A stretch of DNA of 64,000 bases from Paraburkholderia fynbosensis (GTDB taxonomy: Bacteria; Pseudomonadota; Gammaproteobacteria; Burkholderiales; Burkholderiaceae). The notes beneath the pieces were generated by a model that did no database searches, had not been told where the DNA came from, and was given only the letters and a program-made list of their open reading frames with translations. The DNA lies in NCBI RefSeq assembly GCF_902859935.1, contig NZ_CADIKI010000007.1, positions 310,001 through 374,000 of the forward strand. Direction: 5' to 3'. The position numbers and the translations under genes are program-made. This document shows positions 7,634 through 16,409 of the stretch, one piece after another (position 1 is the first letter of the stretch; each line of letters begins with the position of its first letter).

Positions 7634-8882
7634 GTACACGGTCCGTACCCGACAGAAGGTGCCCGTAAAGGTCGAACACACTCTCGTCGACCCAAACGAG
7701 GCGCAAGTGCTCGTCAAGGCGGATGAGGTCGTTGTCCAGCGCGCGGTGCAAATCAGCGCGCAAAAGAATCCCATCGTCTGCACTGTTTTGACCGACCGAC
7801 CAGTTCCGGCCAGGCAGGTGCGCTGCGTCCAGCAATTGGCCCACCGTGCATCCCGTAAGAGCGCAACGATCGTTGAATCGCTCGAACAGCGCCCGACGGA
7901 ATGCGAATTGATCGGGGCGAATTGGGGCGCGTGTGAAGCGCTTGCCAGTGTTGCTTCCGTGGTTAGTGGGCGAGTCCTGAGCCGATTGACCATTTCCGGC
8001 GTTGTCTGTTTCCGCGGCCGGACTGATGTCGGCGAAAATCTCCTCGCCAATGCGATGCAGTGCGGTCATTTTGTAAAGCGCGACCGTGTCGCCCGACTTA
8101 CGGTTTTCAGCAGCTTCGGCGCGATGACCGAAGACAACATATGCGGTCAAATATTGTCCGGCGTCGATCTCCTCGACCCGCTGTCTCCAGGTAGAGATGC
8201 CCGTGCCGGAGGCGTAGAGGGCTCCCCTGTTGGGCTCGCCCGGCCAAATGCGTGCGACGCCGTTGTCAAAATCGGCTTCCTCAACCCAAGAGAGATGAAC
8301 GATTTCGCGTTCGCGATAAGCATACCCATCGCGACTGAATCGCTCGAACCCGAGCCGTTCGAGCTGGGCGGCGGCGTGCGGCAGATCTTCACCTACGTGG
8401 TCCAACGTGCCGAGAGCTTGACGATTCATTTCCCCGAGGCGCGCGCGCGAAGCATCCTGTGCTTTTTGCGAAAAGAACTCCGGGTGATCGAGGACCGTTC
8501 GCTCAAACAGAAGATGCTCGAATCCGGCAGCCTTTAGCTCCTTGTATCCGCTGCTTTCATGCGCGCTCTGAACAATTGAATCGGCGAACGACAACAACGT
8601 GTGCTTGCGCGACTTGAGTTTCGGGATGGAGCGATTTGGCCGGTTATTGAACATCCAGACGGCGGCCAGGCCATCGACTATTTTCTGCTCGACGGTGCTA
8701 AGAGGTTCCCCTGTATATTCGATGGCTGCGATCACCATCTCTTTGTAAAACGACAGCTCGCGTTGCACGAATGCGCGTTCGACCTCAGCGGTCATGCGGC
8801 CGAGCCGGACAACGTTTTCACGTAACGAGCTCAGCAACGCGCGTGAGTCAACCTTGTCGATCTGTTCAAAAACGTCAGCCAA
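7623..8882 (-). CDS. HNH endonuclease-domain protein
   Basis: The 419-aa protein ends in an HNH nuclease domain. RCALTGCTVGQLLDAAHLPG holds the Cys pair and the first catalytic His, followed by NSADDGILLRADLHRALDN with the Asn and final His of HNH_2-type enzymes, within the last 90 residues. The N-terminal 300 residues are helical, with SRARLGEMNRQAL and a region that may sense or bind a partner. Translation probably starts at TTG 8882, which has GGAAG six bases upstream; no ATG is well placed. The gene overlaps the kinase-like gene and lies 203 bp after the DUF262/DUF1524 gene on the same strand. Together they look like an anti-phage restriction unit. DNA target and modification dependence are unknown. 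Confidence 0.75.
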   Translation of the reverse strand: MADVFEQIDKVDSRALLSSLRENVVRLGRMTAEVERAFVQRELSFYKEMVIAAIEYTGEPLSTVEQKIVDGLAAVWMFNNRPNRSIPKLKSRKHTLLSFADSIVQSAHESSGYKELKAAGFEHLLFERTVLDHPEFFSQKAQDASRARLGEMNRQALGTLDHVGEDLPHAAAQLERLGFERFSRDGYAYREREIVHLSWVEEADFDNGVARIWPGEPNRGALYASGTGISTWRQRVEEIDAGQYLTAYVVFGHRAEAAENRKSGDTVALYKMTALHRIGEEIFADISPAAETDNAGNGQSAQDSPTNHGSNTGKRFTRAPIRPDQFAFRRALFERFNDRCALTGCTVGQLLDAAHLPGRNWSVGQNSADDGILLRADLHRALDNDLIRLDEHLRLVWVDESVFDLYGHLLSGTDRVHGY

Positions 8883-9085
8883 TTCGCACTTCCTTTACTT
8901 GGTTCACGCGTCGAAGAAATGCGGGAACGTTGCACGCGGTCAGCGTCTATGCAGGGCAGGAAGGGCGCTGCACATGCGCAGTCCTCGTTCCGCGCCCAAC
9001 GTCGACCGAGCGAGGGCGAGCCCTAATTCACCCAAACGGATTTGGAGATGACGCGGCGCAAGTTGAGCGCCGCGCCAGCCACTCG

Positions 9086-11059
9086 TCAAATCCGATAGTC
9101 TTTCAGCATCGCATTGGAAAGCACGTCCCCGCGGGCGAGAATGTGATTCTCGTTCCACGCGTCGGTGGTCGCAAGGCAAAGGGACCTGTTGCCATGGCGG
9201 TAAGCGACCTCATTTAGCACCATTCCGTTTTGGTAGCCGATGCTTGCCTTCTCGCCAGCCACCGTAACGGTGGTCTTCTTCTGTTTGTCCGGGAATGCCG
9301 CGTCCGAGAGGTTTGAGTTGTAGGCGGACAGGGTCAGGTTCCCCAACAAGTGTGCATGCTCATCCTGGATGGTTGCCGCCTCGTCCTTGTCCCCATCGGC
9401 CAACATTTCAGCCCACGCCTTTTTGAGCGGTGTTCCTTGCGGCAGCACATGCTCGATCGTCCAAACATAGCGGCCCTTTTCGTCGCGACGCCAGAGATCG
9501 ACGAATTGCTCTTTGGTCATTCGGGTTTCCGCGTATCGACACAGAAGATAGCGGGCCATGCTCGGGTTATACCAATACAGGTGATCTTTGAGCGCGCTTT
9601 CAAGATCCTCATCGGAGGCGGGCGCGTCGCCGCGTGGAGCGTTTAGCATCGCGTCGCGGACGAAATCGTAGGTGATCACAGCCTTCGAGTGCGACACAAC
9701 CGCCTCGGATTTCTCGATGAGATCGACGAACAGCGCGTCCAAACGGTTGGTCGCTGGCACGCCTGTCAAATTGCGTCGAACGAAGAAGCGAGCCAGCAAG
9801 TCGATGACTTTATCGACGTCGGTGGCTGAGCATTTTCCTTTCGACTCGCGGTCAAAGAGGTAAAGCAGGAACTGATAGCTCGGCCGCGCTTCGATGTGTG
9901 CAAGGTTGATCAGCCGTTGCTGCCTGCTGGCGGATAAATTCGCATCTTCTGGATTAGTTATGGCGCCATAAAACACGGCGCGCGCCGCTAAGTCGTCCAG
10001 CAGCGTCTGGGCGTCATTTTTGATTAATTGATCGAAAATATCGATAAGCTTGGATTTTGTGGCGCGGTTTGCGCGCGGGACGCGCCTGCCGGGCTCGAAC
10101 TGAAAAGCATTATAGAAATGGCGCAGATAGCTCTCGTGCAGGCCGGTCTCGGAACCGAGCCGCTCCGTCATCGCTGACCAAGTCTCGAAGGCTTCGTCGA
10201 TTGATCCCGGCGTCTGCCGTTCGAGCGCAGCGAGCATCGCATTTTTGATGATGTCCAAGGCCGAGAGCGGAACGCCGCGATTATTGATCGCTTCGAAAAG
10301 ACGGAACGCGTCCGATTGGCTTGCCACCTTGATGTGGATGAACACCAAAGAGTTGATGCGCTGCGTGAGCAGCTTCAAGGTTGCGATGTCGTCGGGAAGC
10401 TCGTCGGTCAGATAACGCAAGCACTTGGCGACCCGCCTATTGCCCCAATTCCTAGGCTGCTGAATGTCAAGCGCAGGCAGTATTCCAAAATGAGCGAGAG
10501 CGTAAAGATAATCGTCTCTATTGGAGTCTTGCGAGGACGGCAGAAGGCGACTGAAATAGTCAGTGCGTCCCTTGCGTCCGACGAAGAAGTCGTTCGCGAT
10601 GGAGCCACCTGACGGAGAAGGGGGAAGCGTTTCCTCTTTCTGATAACGCTTCTCGCGCACGACTTTGCGGCGGATATCGTCGGCGATTTCTTTCAGGTCT
10701 GAGCGGTCATCTTCGTCGAGTTCGGAGTCGTCTCCTTGGTCTGTGGCGATCGTATAAATCTCATTGAGCTTCGTCCAAACAGCAACGAGGAGGCAGGAAA
10801 TAGTGGTGAGGCGTTGCTGACCGTCAATGAGCTCGAAAATGCGTGGCTCACCAGGCGCCCCGGAACTGACGTCGACGCAAATGACCGAGCCCATGTAGTG
10901 ACCGTCACCGTCGTTTGCGTCGTCGTTGATATCGTCCAAAAGTTGTTGCCAGTCATCTGCCGTCCACGAATACGGTCGCTGATATTTGGGTATCCGGTAA
11001 CTTTCTTGGGTGCCCTCGATTGTCAGAAGCTTGCTTAATGGTTGTTTTGACGGTTCCAT
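9086..11059 (-). CDS. DUF262/DUF1524 (GmrSD/SspE-like) modification-dependent nuclease
   Basis: The 657-aa protein has the two-domain layout of type IV restriction enzymes. The N-terminal DUF262 shows YRIPKYQRPYSW (residues 21-32) and DGQQRLTT (residues 79-86), the signature needed for nucleotide hydrolysis. The C-terminal DUF1524 carries WTIEHVLPQG, the His-Xaa-Xaa-Pro form of an HNH-like site, and a downstream NLTLSAYNSNLSD with the conserved Asn. GmrSD cuts glucosylated hydroxymethylcytosine DNA, while the related SspE senses phosphorothioate DNA. Which of these it resembles more cannot be settled here. A divergent WYL regulator begins 500 bp upstream. The island also encodes SspBCD, so an SspE role is possible but inferred. 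Confidence 0.85.
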   Translation of the reverse strand: MEPSKQPLSKLLTIEGTQESYRIPKYQRPYSWTADDWQQLLDDINDDANDGDGHYMGSVICVDVSSGAPGEPRIFELIDGQQRLTTISCLLVAVWTKLNEIYTIATDQGDDSELDEDDRSDLKEIADDIRRKVVREKRYQKEETLPPSPSGGSIANDFFVGRKGRTDYFSRLLPSSQDSNRDDYLYALAHFGILPALDIQQPRNWGNRRVAKCLRYLTDELPDDIATLKLLTQRINSLVFIHIKVASQSDAFRLFEAINNRGVPLSALDIIKNAMLAALERQTPGSIDEAFETWSAMTERLGSETGLHESYLRHFYNAFQFEPGRRVPRANRATKSKLIDIFDQLIKNDAQTLLDDLAARAVFYGAITNPEDANLSASRQQRLINLAHIEARPSYQFLLYLFDRESKGKCSATDVDKVIDLLARFFVRRNLTGVPATNRLDALFVDLIEKSEAVVSHSKAVITYDFVRDAMLNAPRGDAPASDEDLESALKDHLYWYNPSMARYLLCRYAETRMTKEQFVDLWRRDEKGRYVWTIEHVLPQGTPLKKAWAEMLADGDKDEAATIQDEHAHLLGNLTLSAYNSNLSDAAFPDKQKKTTVTVAGEKASIGYQNGMVLNEVAYRHGNRSLCLATTDAWNENHILARGDVLSNAMLKDYRI

Positions 11060-11236
11060 TTTTGTCGTTTGATGGTCTCAAAGAATTTAATCGCACTCGC
11101 GTCCCGCAACAAGAGAATATCGCAGTCGAGGGCCTAGGCAAAGCAGCGTCGACGACTGGTCCATTGTTGTTTGTGACGAGTGTGGATGAGGGAGGCGCAT
11201 GCTCGAATTTGACCGTCAGGAGCTCTTTGTTTCTAC

Positions 11237-11349
11237 TCAATTCGCATGATTTCGTGTGGACGCCTTGGTGACGCCGCCGTATGCCTTGTCGATCTGTGCG
11301 AGCTCGTCTTCTCTGATTGCTCGAAGCGGGCGGGCTCTTGGTGCAGGCC
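11237..11349 (-). pseudogene. Frameshifted fragment of a lipoprotein related to the 16410-17264 gene
   Basis: On the minus strand the text reads EPARFEQSEK and then, after a frame change, ELAQIDKAYGGVTKAS. This matches RSRFEQQEKETLAQIDKTYG and GGITQAS of the intact lipoprotein at 16410-17264. Only about 35 residues remain, ending in a TGA. It shows that a second copy once stood here, in the spacer between the DUF262 and WYL genes. The rest of 11060-11560 carries no gene I can support. Confidence 0.5.
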
Positions 11350-11407
11350 ATGAGGTGTGGTCATCACAGCGTCGGCGGAGGCAAGTTGCCGAAACGGCAT
11401 AGCGAGC

Positions 11408-11437
11408 GGCCTGGTCAGCTGTTCGGTTCCAAACCCC
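11408..11437 (+). repeat. Diverged 30-bp direct repeat, right copy
   Basis: GGCCTGGTCAGCTGTTCG and the following CCAAACCCC match 6806-6835 with four mismatches. CCAAAACG follows soon after both copies. The two copies flank the minus-strand nuclease block. Confidence 0.5.
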
Positions 11438-11560
11438 TCATTTGTGGAGGTCTGCCTTGGGCCACCAAAACGTCGAACATGCAAAGCTCAAGAACTGGGT
11501 CAGTTTGCCGTTAAAAGAAAGATAGCCAATCGACCGTTTCTCCGGATTCCCTTCCCCGAT

Positions 11561-12586
11561 ATGCTGGATCGAGAAATCTTGCAGGTTCTGCCCGATGCTG
11601 GCAGAGACGAAGAACCGCTTTCCACTCCCGATGTGCATCGCAAGCTTAGCGTTACGCTGCTCGACCCTCCGGTTGTGAAGACCGTGCAGCGCCGGCTGGA
11701 GGAAATGCTGAAAGACCGTTTGGTTGAGGTGAGGCTACACGGGCGCGCTAAGTACTGGAGAAAGGTTGCAGGCGCAAGCGGTCTCGCTGCCAAAGCTGGG
11801 GGTATGATGACGCACGATGAGGCGTTGGCCCTGCAGACCTTGCGGCGCTTTGCAGCTTGGCGAATTCCAACGTTGGTAGCGGAAGCGCTCACTCCGCTGT
11901 TCGATGTGGCTGGCAAGCGACTCGCCTCAGTCAAAAGCGAGCATGAAGGCCGCTATCGCAAGTGGATCGAAAAAATTGAGGTCGAGACCGGAACCTTTGC
12001 GCTGCGATATCCCGAAATTGATGCCGATATCTTCCGCGCGGTGTCGCAGGCACTGTTTAATGAGCAGCAGCTCGAAATGGTCTATCAGCCGCGGGCCAAG
12101 GCCGACAACGCCGATGCGAAGATCGTTCACCCGCTTGGACTCGTTGAGGTTGGCGGCCTAGTTTATCTGGTAGCGGCTATGTCGCGACATCCAGAGCCGG
12201 CGATGTACCGGCTCGATCGCCTAACACGCGCAGCTATGCTGCCCGGATCGTTTTCATGGCCACGCGGATTCAAGCTGTCGGATTACGTGCGGGAGCAGCG
12301 CCAGTTTGATTTCATGGTTGCAGGCAAGATTGACCTGAAGCTGCGGTTCAGGCGGGGTACGGGCAACCACCTGCTTGAAGCACCGCTGTCCGATGATCAA
12401 CGGGCTACCCAGATTGGTGATGTATTGGAAGTGTGCGGTACGGTGCCGTCGAGCCAGCGGCTGCGATGGTGGTTGAGAGCGTTCGGGCCAAACGTCGAGG
12501 TTCTTCAGCCGGCGAGTCTTCGAGATGAATTGGCGGCAGAAGCACGGGAACTGGGCGCGATTTACGGTGGGCAGGGCGCATCGTAA
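11561..12586 (+). CDS. WYL-domain transcriptional regulator (BrxR/CapW-like)
   Basis: The 341-aa protein has an N-terminal winged HTH (residues 1-70: VVKTVQRRLEEMLKDRLVEV, then GRAKYW). A WYL domain follows around residues 165-235, with LEMVYQPRAKADNADAK and HPLGLVEVGGLVYLVA and the typical MYRLDRLTRA. A C-terminal WCX-type extension completes it. Regulators of this shape repress defence operons and may be relieved by a nucleotide or DNA ligand. It is divergent to the DUF262/DUF1524 gene and is the obvious candidate to control it. The ATG at 11561 is chosen; the open frame extends upstream without a clear ribosome-binding site, so a non-ATG start slightly earlier is possible. Confidence 0.8.
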   Translation: MLDREILQVLPDAGRDEEPLSTPDVHRKLSVTLLDPPVVKTVQRRLEEMLKDRLVEVRLHGRAKYWRKVAGASGLAAKAGGMMTHDEALALQTLRRFAAWRIPTLVAEALTPLFDVAGKRLASVKSEHEGRYRKWIEKIEVETGTFALRYPEIDADIFRAVSQALFNEQQLEMVYQPRAKADNADAKIVHPLGLVEVGGLVYLVAAMSRHPEPAMYRLDRLTRAAMLPGSFSWPRGFKLSDYVREQRQFDFMVAGKIDLKLRFRRGTGNHLLEAPLSDDQRATQIGDVLEVCGTVPSSQRLRWWLRAFGPNVEVLQPASLRDELAAEARELGAIYGGQGAS

Positions 12587-12675
12587 TTGTCGGACACGAT
12601 TTGTCCTACGAGGCGAATATCCTGAGAAGACAGCACAACGGTGCTGTTTTACTGAACCCAAATCGGAGAGCGCTC

Positions 12676-12801
12676 ATGTTTAACAATTCCCCGCTGCAAC
12701 ATCTAGCCGCGTTTGCAATCGTTTTCGTTTCCGCAGTATTGGGAACCGCGGCAGTTGGGGCATATATCGATTCAGTCAAGGCCGACATACAGCGCGGATA
12801 A
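12676..12801 (+). CDS. Small single-span membrane protein
   Basis: The 41-aa product begins at an ATG with GGAG about eight bases upstream. It has one hydrophobic helix (LAAFAIVFVSAVLGTAAVGAY) followed by a short charged tail DSVKADIQRG. It follows the WYL gene by 90 bp. Function is unknown. The size, ribosome-binding site and clear membrane span argue that it is real. Confidence 0.45.
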   Translation: MFNNSPLQHLAAFAIVFVSAVLGTAAVGAYIDSVKADIQRG

Positions 12802-12867
12802 CCTCGTATGCAGCTGATGGCGGGTACTGGATGGCCCGCAACACAAACGCACTCCGCCGGACACAAG

Positions 12868-13074
12868 ATGACTGCACCTCCTGCACCTTTTATGCTGCGA
12901 TGTGGCAAATGCGAATGGAAACATACCTTCACCCCGCGCAGCGATGTACTTGTACCGAACAACGACATTCGCTCACATTGCCCTCGATGTGGCTCGCTTG
13001 CATTGGCGCGTGTGGAGCCGAATATTATTGAACGGATATCTGGGAGGTGTCGGCAAATCTGGTCGCGTATATGA
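12868..13074 (+). CDS. Small zinc-ribbon protein
   Basis: The 68-aa protein has two cysteine pairs, CGKC (residues 12-15) and CPRCG about 35 residues later, the layout of a zinc ribbon. Between them is WKHTFTPRSDVLVPNNDIR. It ends with a basic tail. The start could also be 12808 in the same frame; neither has a strong ribosome-binding site. The stop overlaps the ATG of the next small gene (ATGA), supporting coupled translation. The function is unknown; such proteins often bind nucleic acid or partner proteins. Confidence 0.5.
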   Translation: MTAPPAPFMLRCGKCEWKHTFTPRSDVLVPNNDIRSHCPRCGSLALARVEPNIIERISGRCRQIWSRI

Positions 13075-13253
13075 CTTGGGACACTTATGAGGCAAGTGTT
13101 CCAGCAGTGTTGGATGAGATTAGGTGCCTGCGCGTAGATCTGGAAGTATTTGAGAAGCTGGGGCCGGCATTTGATCTGGCTGCGGAATCGTGTCAGAGCT
13201 TTGGGCTGGAGGGAGTGTTTTTTCTGCGGATGCTTGATGTGATGAGGTTGTGA
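13071..13253 (+). CDS. Small hypothetical protein coupled to the zinc-ribbon gene
   Basis: The 60-aa acidic protein (MTWDTYEASVPAVLDEIR at the start) overlaps the zinc-ribbon stop by ATGA. It is helical and soluble-looking, with no motif I recognise. The gap 13254-13499 after it contains only a weak GTG-started frame that I do not support. Confidence 0.4.
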   Translation: MTWDTYEASVPAVLDEIRCLRVDLEVFEKLGPAFDLAAESCQSFGLEGVFFLRMLDVMRL

Positions 13254-13499
13254 CGACATCTACAGTCGCCGGTCGGGGACGCCCCGATAGCACGCGCGCT
13301 GTGCGGGGTAACGAACCTGTAGCCGAAGAGGTGATCGGTTTCGCATATTCTTCCCGATGGCAGGAAGGCGTTCCGCGGGGGGATTGGTACGTCGAGCTTA
13401 GGCGAAGCCCAGCTCGTTACTCGCGTTTTGCATGCGGCGATCTACGCGTGGATTGAAAAAATAGTGGCGGGCGAGGGTCTGTCCAATCAGAGGTGCGGC

Positions 13500-15008
13500 A
13501 TGGCTTACGAATTGAATGAATCCATCATGGATCTTCCCGCGCTCAAAGTGCACGATGAAACCATCGAGGTAGTGTATGACTTCCGCGTGGCTCCCGTCGA
13601 TGCGGTCTCGCCGGAGTTTTCCGCCTCGGAGCAGATCCTTGCTGGTTTGGGGCGCGTTGAGAGCGAGATTTGGGCTGCGCGAGATCGGGCCGATACACTC
13701 GACCAGGAAATTGACCGCCTCACCAACCACGCGGATGGCATTGATAACCTGGTGGCCGTAGGCAGCGGCTTGCTGGCCGGTCTGATCGATGTCTTGTGGG
13801 TGGGCGAATTCGACTTCAAGCGTGGTAAGGCTTGGAGTAACCGCACAGTAAACGACTTCGTCATGAAGGTCGCCAAAGAGCAGGGCTACGAGGGGGAGCG
13901 GCTGGACGGCGCCATCAAGCACCTGGAAAAGAATTTCAAAATTCCCAGCGACAACATCTGGAAAGGCCAAGATGCAGGCATCACGCCTAAAAGTCATCAC
14001 CTTGATGACCTAGCGCACCACCCTACTCCAATAGGGCTGTTCTTTTCTATTCTGACGCAGTTCACGAAGAAGGGGTATTTTCAGAATGGTGAAGGCACCT
14101 TTTTGCCCATCAGCGTCGATGAAAAGGGTTTGGAACTGATTGGCTCCGATTTTCCGTCAAAGATATTCTGCGGTACGGTCAATTGGTTTTTCCACTTGGT
14201 GAGCGACATGTCTGGCAGCAACAAGACTGCGGGCGAAGGTATGGGCATCCCTGGTCCTATCATGTCTCTGCTCAAGGAACTCGCGACCGTTCCGGGTTTG
14301 AACAAAACTGGCTTGCCTAAAAAGCTAAAAAAGGCCTTTGAGAAAGGGAAATTCGACCTGCGCTCTGAATTAGCTGTTGCACACGAAGTGGGGCGCCAGG
14401 CGATACCCGTGTTGATTAACGAAGTGCTGGTTCGTGCTTTTTACTTTATTCGCCGTTTGGTTACCGAAGTAAAGGCAAAGCGCTCGTTCGAGGGAATCGA
14501 GTGGGAAAAAACCCTGCCGTGGAAAAATCGCACAATAGTGCGGATGCTGACCATCGCAACCGGCACCTTTACGGCCGTGGACCTCGCTGACGCAGCCATC
14601 CGAGCGGCATTGAAATCTGGCGATTTGGCGACCTTTGGGGCGCAGCTGCTGCTGCGGGTTAACTTCGTGGGTGTCGGCCGCTTCGTGGTCGCTGTGTATA
14701 GCGACGTGTCGATGGGCTCTCAACGGGAGAGGCTGCGGGATGAGCGTATCGCGATGTTGAGCGAGCAACTGCATTGGGCCAATGCCAAGGTGGCCTATTT
14801 GCAGGCCGATGTGTGGCAGACATCTGAACACACGGAAACCAGCTTGCGGGAAGCCGAGCAGATGATGCACCAATCCATCGATATCTTTGCACGTACTTGG
14901 GAGGAAAATCGTATCTCGTTACGCCAGATCGGCCAGATGCGGGCTGATATCCAAGCTCACAATCCTCGACTCATTAACGACATTCAGGACCTCCTTAAGT
15001 GGGGTTGA
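13500..15008 (+). CDS. Conserved uncharacterised protein, first gene of a two-gene module
   Basis: The 502-aa protein belongs to no named family I know, although it looks highly conserved in type. It has an N-terminal coiled-coil stretch (ILAGLGRVESEIWAARDRAD). The central region carries HHLDDLAHHPTPIGLFFSIL and a GMGIPGPIMSLLKEL segment. Then come RQAIPVLINEVLVRAFYFIR and NRTIVRMLTIATGTFTAVDL, and a helical C-terminus. Several amphipathic or hydrophobic helices hint at membrane contact. The ATG at 13500 has AGAGG about six bases upstream and is preferred to the in-frame 13428. The stop lies six bases before the next start, so the two genes form a unit. A defence role is suggested by the surroundings only. 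Confidence 0.65.
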   Translation: MAYELNESIMDLPALKVHDETIEVVYDFRVAPVDAVSPEFSASEQILAGLGRVESEIWAARDRADTLDQEIDRLTNHADGIDNLVAVGSGLLAGLIDVLWVGEFDFKRGKAWSNRTVNDFVMKVAKEQGYEGERLDGAIKHLEKNFKIPSDNIWKGQDAGITPKSHHLDDLAHHPTPIGLFFSILTQFTKKGYFQNGEGTFLPISVDEKGLELIGSDFPSKIFCGTVNWFFHLVSDMSGSNKTAGEGMGIPGPIMSLLKELATVPGLNKTGLPKKLKKAFEKGKFDLRSELAVAHEVGRQAIPVLINEVLVRAFYFIRRLVTEVKAKRSFEGIEWEKTLPWKNRTIVRMLTIATGTFTAVDLADAAIRAALKSGDLATFGAQLLLRVNFVGVGRFVVAVYSDVSMGSQRERLRDERIAMLSEQLHWANAKVAYLQADVWQTSEHTETSLREAEQMMHQSIDIFARTWEENRISLRQIGQMRADIQAHNPRLINDIQDLLKWG

Positions 15009-15013
15009 TTGGT

Positions 15014-16105
15014 ATGAACGCCCATCCAGAAATGCAAGACAACGTTTCCGAAGGACAAGAAGTCCGGCTCACCGTCGACGAAAAGACGCTCCCTGAACTC
15101 ATCCACGGCCAAATTGGAAAGCTCAACGAGCTGGATGCCGGGGTCAAGAAGGCACTCGATGCTGCAGGGAAAGCCGAACAACGTGCCAAGGCCGCGCGCG
15201 CACAGTCAGCTGAATGGAGCCTTTTCGGAGACAAGAAAAAGGAAGCCATCGAAGAACTGCAGAAAGCAGGTGTCGAGCTGGCTGAAGCGGTACAGTTAGG
15301 GACCCAAGCGCAGAAGCTTTCGTTCGAATTTCAGGCACGTCTTATAGAGGTTACCAAGTATCTCTTTACCCTGGGGGTAAGCAACATTGCCGCTAATCGT
15401 GCCGTGGTACGCGAGTTGAAAATGCGCCTGAGCGGTGCGTCAGCGGAGGAACTTTCTGATTTGGCGCAGCAGGAAGTGATGTCGGTGATTCGGCAGTTGC
15501 AGGAGCAGGAAGACTTGCTCAAAAAACAAGAGCAGGTGAAGAATGCGCTGACTAGGCACGACTCCAAGATCACCCATCTGCTGACTCTGAATGATGAACT
15601 GGCTCTCAGCTTTAAGAACCAGGACGAGCAGCATCTTGTCCTGGCCGGCAAAGTCGACTCGATGAGCCAAATCTCGAAGCAGCAGCAAGATGATGTTTTG
15701 AGTCTACAAAAGCAGGCCGCCGCTCAGCAGACAGGGCTGGGAACGCTTGCCGACGCACTGACCCAAACGCACTCCAAAGCAGAAGAGGCCGCCGCGAATA
15801 TGCTGGCGCGGGCCGAGGACTTGGATGTCCGGTTCAAGGAGCGGGACGCGCAGCAGCGTGCCCTTGCCAGTACGATCCATGCCATGGAGCAGGTCTCGAA
15901 GTCGCAGCAAGAGGACGTCTCGGCGTTGCGGCAGCAGGTTCTGTCGCAACAATCGGATCTGGACAGGCTTACCACTGCACTTGCCGAGGCGGGCGCACAT
16001 GCAGAACGGGCGAAGACGAGTCTGCGCTCAACCTTAAACCTGCGAGCAGCCCTGTTGGTCATCTGGGCAACAGTGGTGCCTGTGGCCCTTCACTTTCTGC
16101 GATGA
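15014..16105 (+). CDS. Coiled-coil protein with C-terminal membrane anchor, second gene of the module
   Basis: The 363-aa protein is almost entirely helical, with long Gln/Glu/Ala-rich coiled coils (for example VMSVIRQLQEQEDLLKKQEQ). An internal repeat is visible: a stretch around AGKVDSMSQISKQQQDDVLS is echoed about 75 residues later by ASTIHAMEQVSKSQQEDVSA. A final hydrophobic helix (LLVIWATVVPVALHFLR) is a tail anchor. The ATG at 15014 is used; a GTG at 14999 overlapping the previous gene is possible. A membrane-tethered coiled coil paired with a conserved partner is reminiscent of sensor or scaffold subunits of two-gene defence systems, but no such system is identified here. Confidence 0.65.
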   Translation: MNAHPEMQDNVSEGQEVRLTVDEKTLPELIHGQIGKLNELDAGVKKALDAAGKAEQRAKAARAQSAEWSLFGDKKKEAIEELQKAGVELAEAVQLGTQAQKLSFEFQARLIEVTKYLFTLGVSNIAANRAVVRELKMRLSGASAEELSDLAQQEVMSVIRQLQEQEDLLKKQEQVKNALTRHDSKITHLLTLNDELALSFKNQDEQHLVLAGKVDSMSQISKQQQDDVLSLQKQAAAQQTGLGTLADALTQTHSKAEEAAANMLARAEDLDVRFKERDAQQRALASTIHAMEQVSKSQQEDVSALRQQVLSQQSDLDRLTTALAEAGAHAERAKTSLRSTLNLRAALLVIWATVVPVALHFLR

Positions 16106-16354
16106 GGCCTCTTAGTGGGCGTCGGGCTAGCTAAGGCTGCCGCGTAGCGCAGACAGAACGACTTGCCGCCCTAACGCCGCAAGAGCGAACTTGGCCGTGT
16201 ATTTGTCGAAGACGTAGACAGCCGACAGCGGCACCGCTGTGACCACTATTCGGAAATCCTGAAAACGCCCGAGAAAACAGGCTTTTTTCGATTTTTCGCT
16301 CATCGTGTTGGTTGCTGAGCCAACGATCCGACATGCCAGCGTTGTGGGGGATTG

Positions 16355-16394
16355 CAAAAAAATAAAGCCACCTATCCCGTGAGAGGTAGGCGGC
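16355..16394 (-). terminator. Terminator of the lipoprotein gene
   Basis: Read on the minus strand, a GCCGCCTACCTC stem pairs imperfectly with the GATAGGTGGC arm and is followed by TTTATTTTTTT, directly after the 16410 stop. The rest of 16106-16354 holds no gene I can support with confidence. Confidence 0.6.
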
Positions 16395-16409
16395 CTCCAG
16401 GCTCCCGAG

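Noticed and set aside
7500..8537. 345-aa plus-strand frame opposite the HNH gene
   Set aside because: It has no motif and is antisense to a clear HNH protein.
13250..13456. 68-aa GTG-started frame after the small coupled gene
   Set aside because: Although it overlaps by GTGA, its text lacks any pattern and it runs into the next gene's upstream region.
16127..16300. 57-aa minus-strand frame with a hydrophobic centre
   Set aside because: It has no ribosome-binding site and lies next to a terminator; support is too weak.
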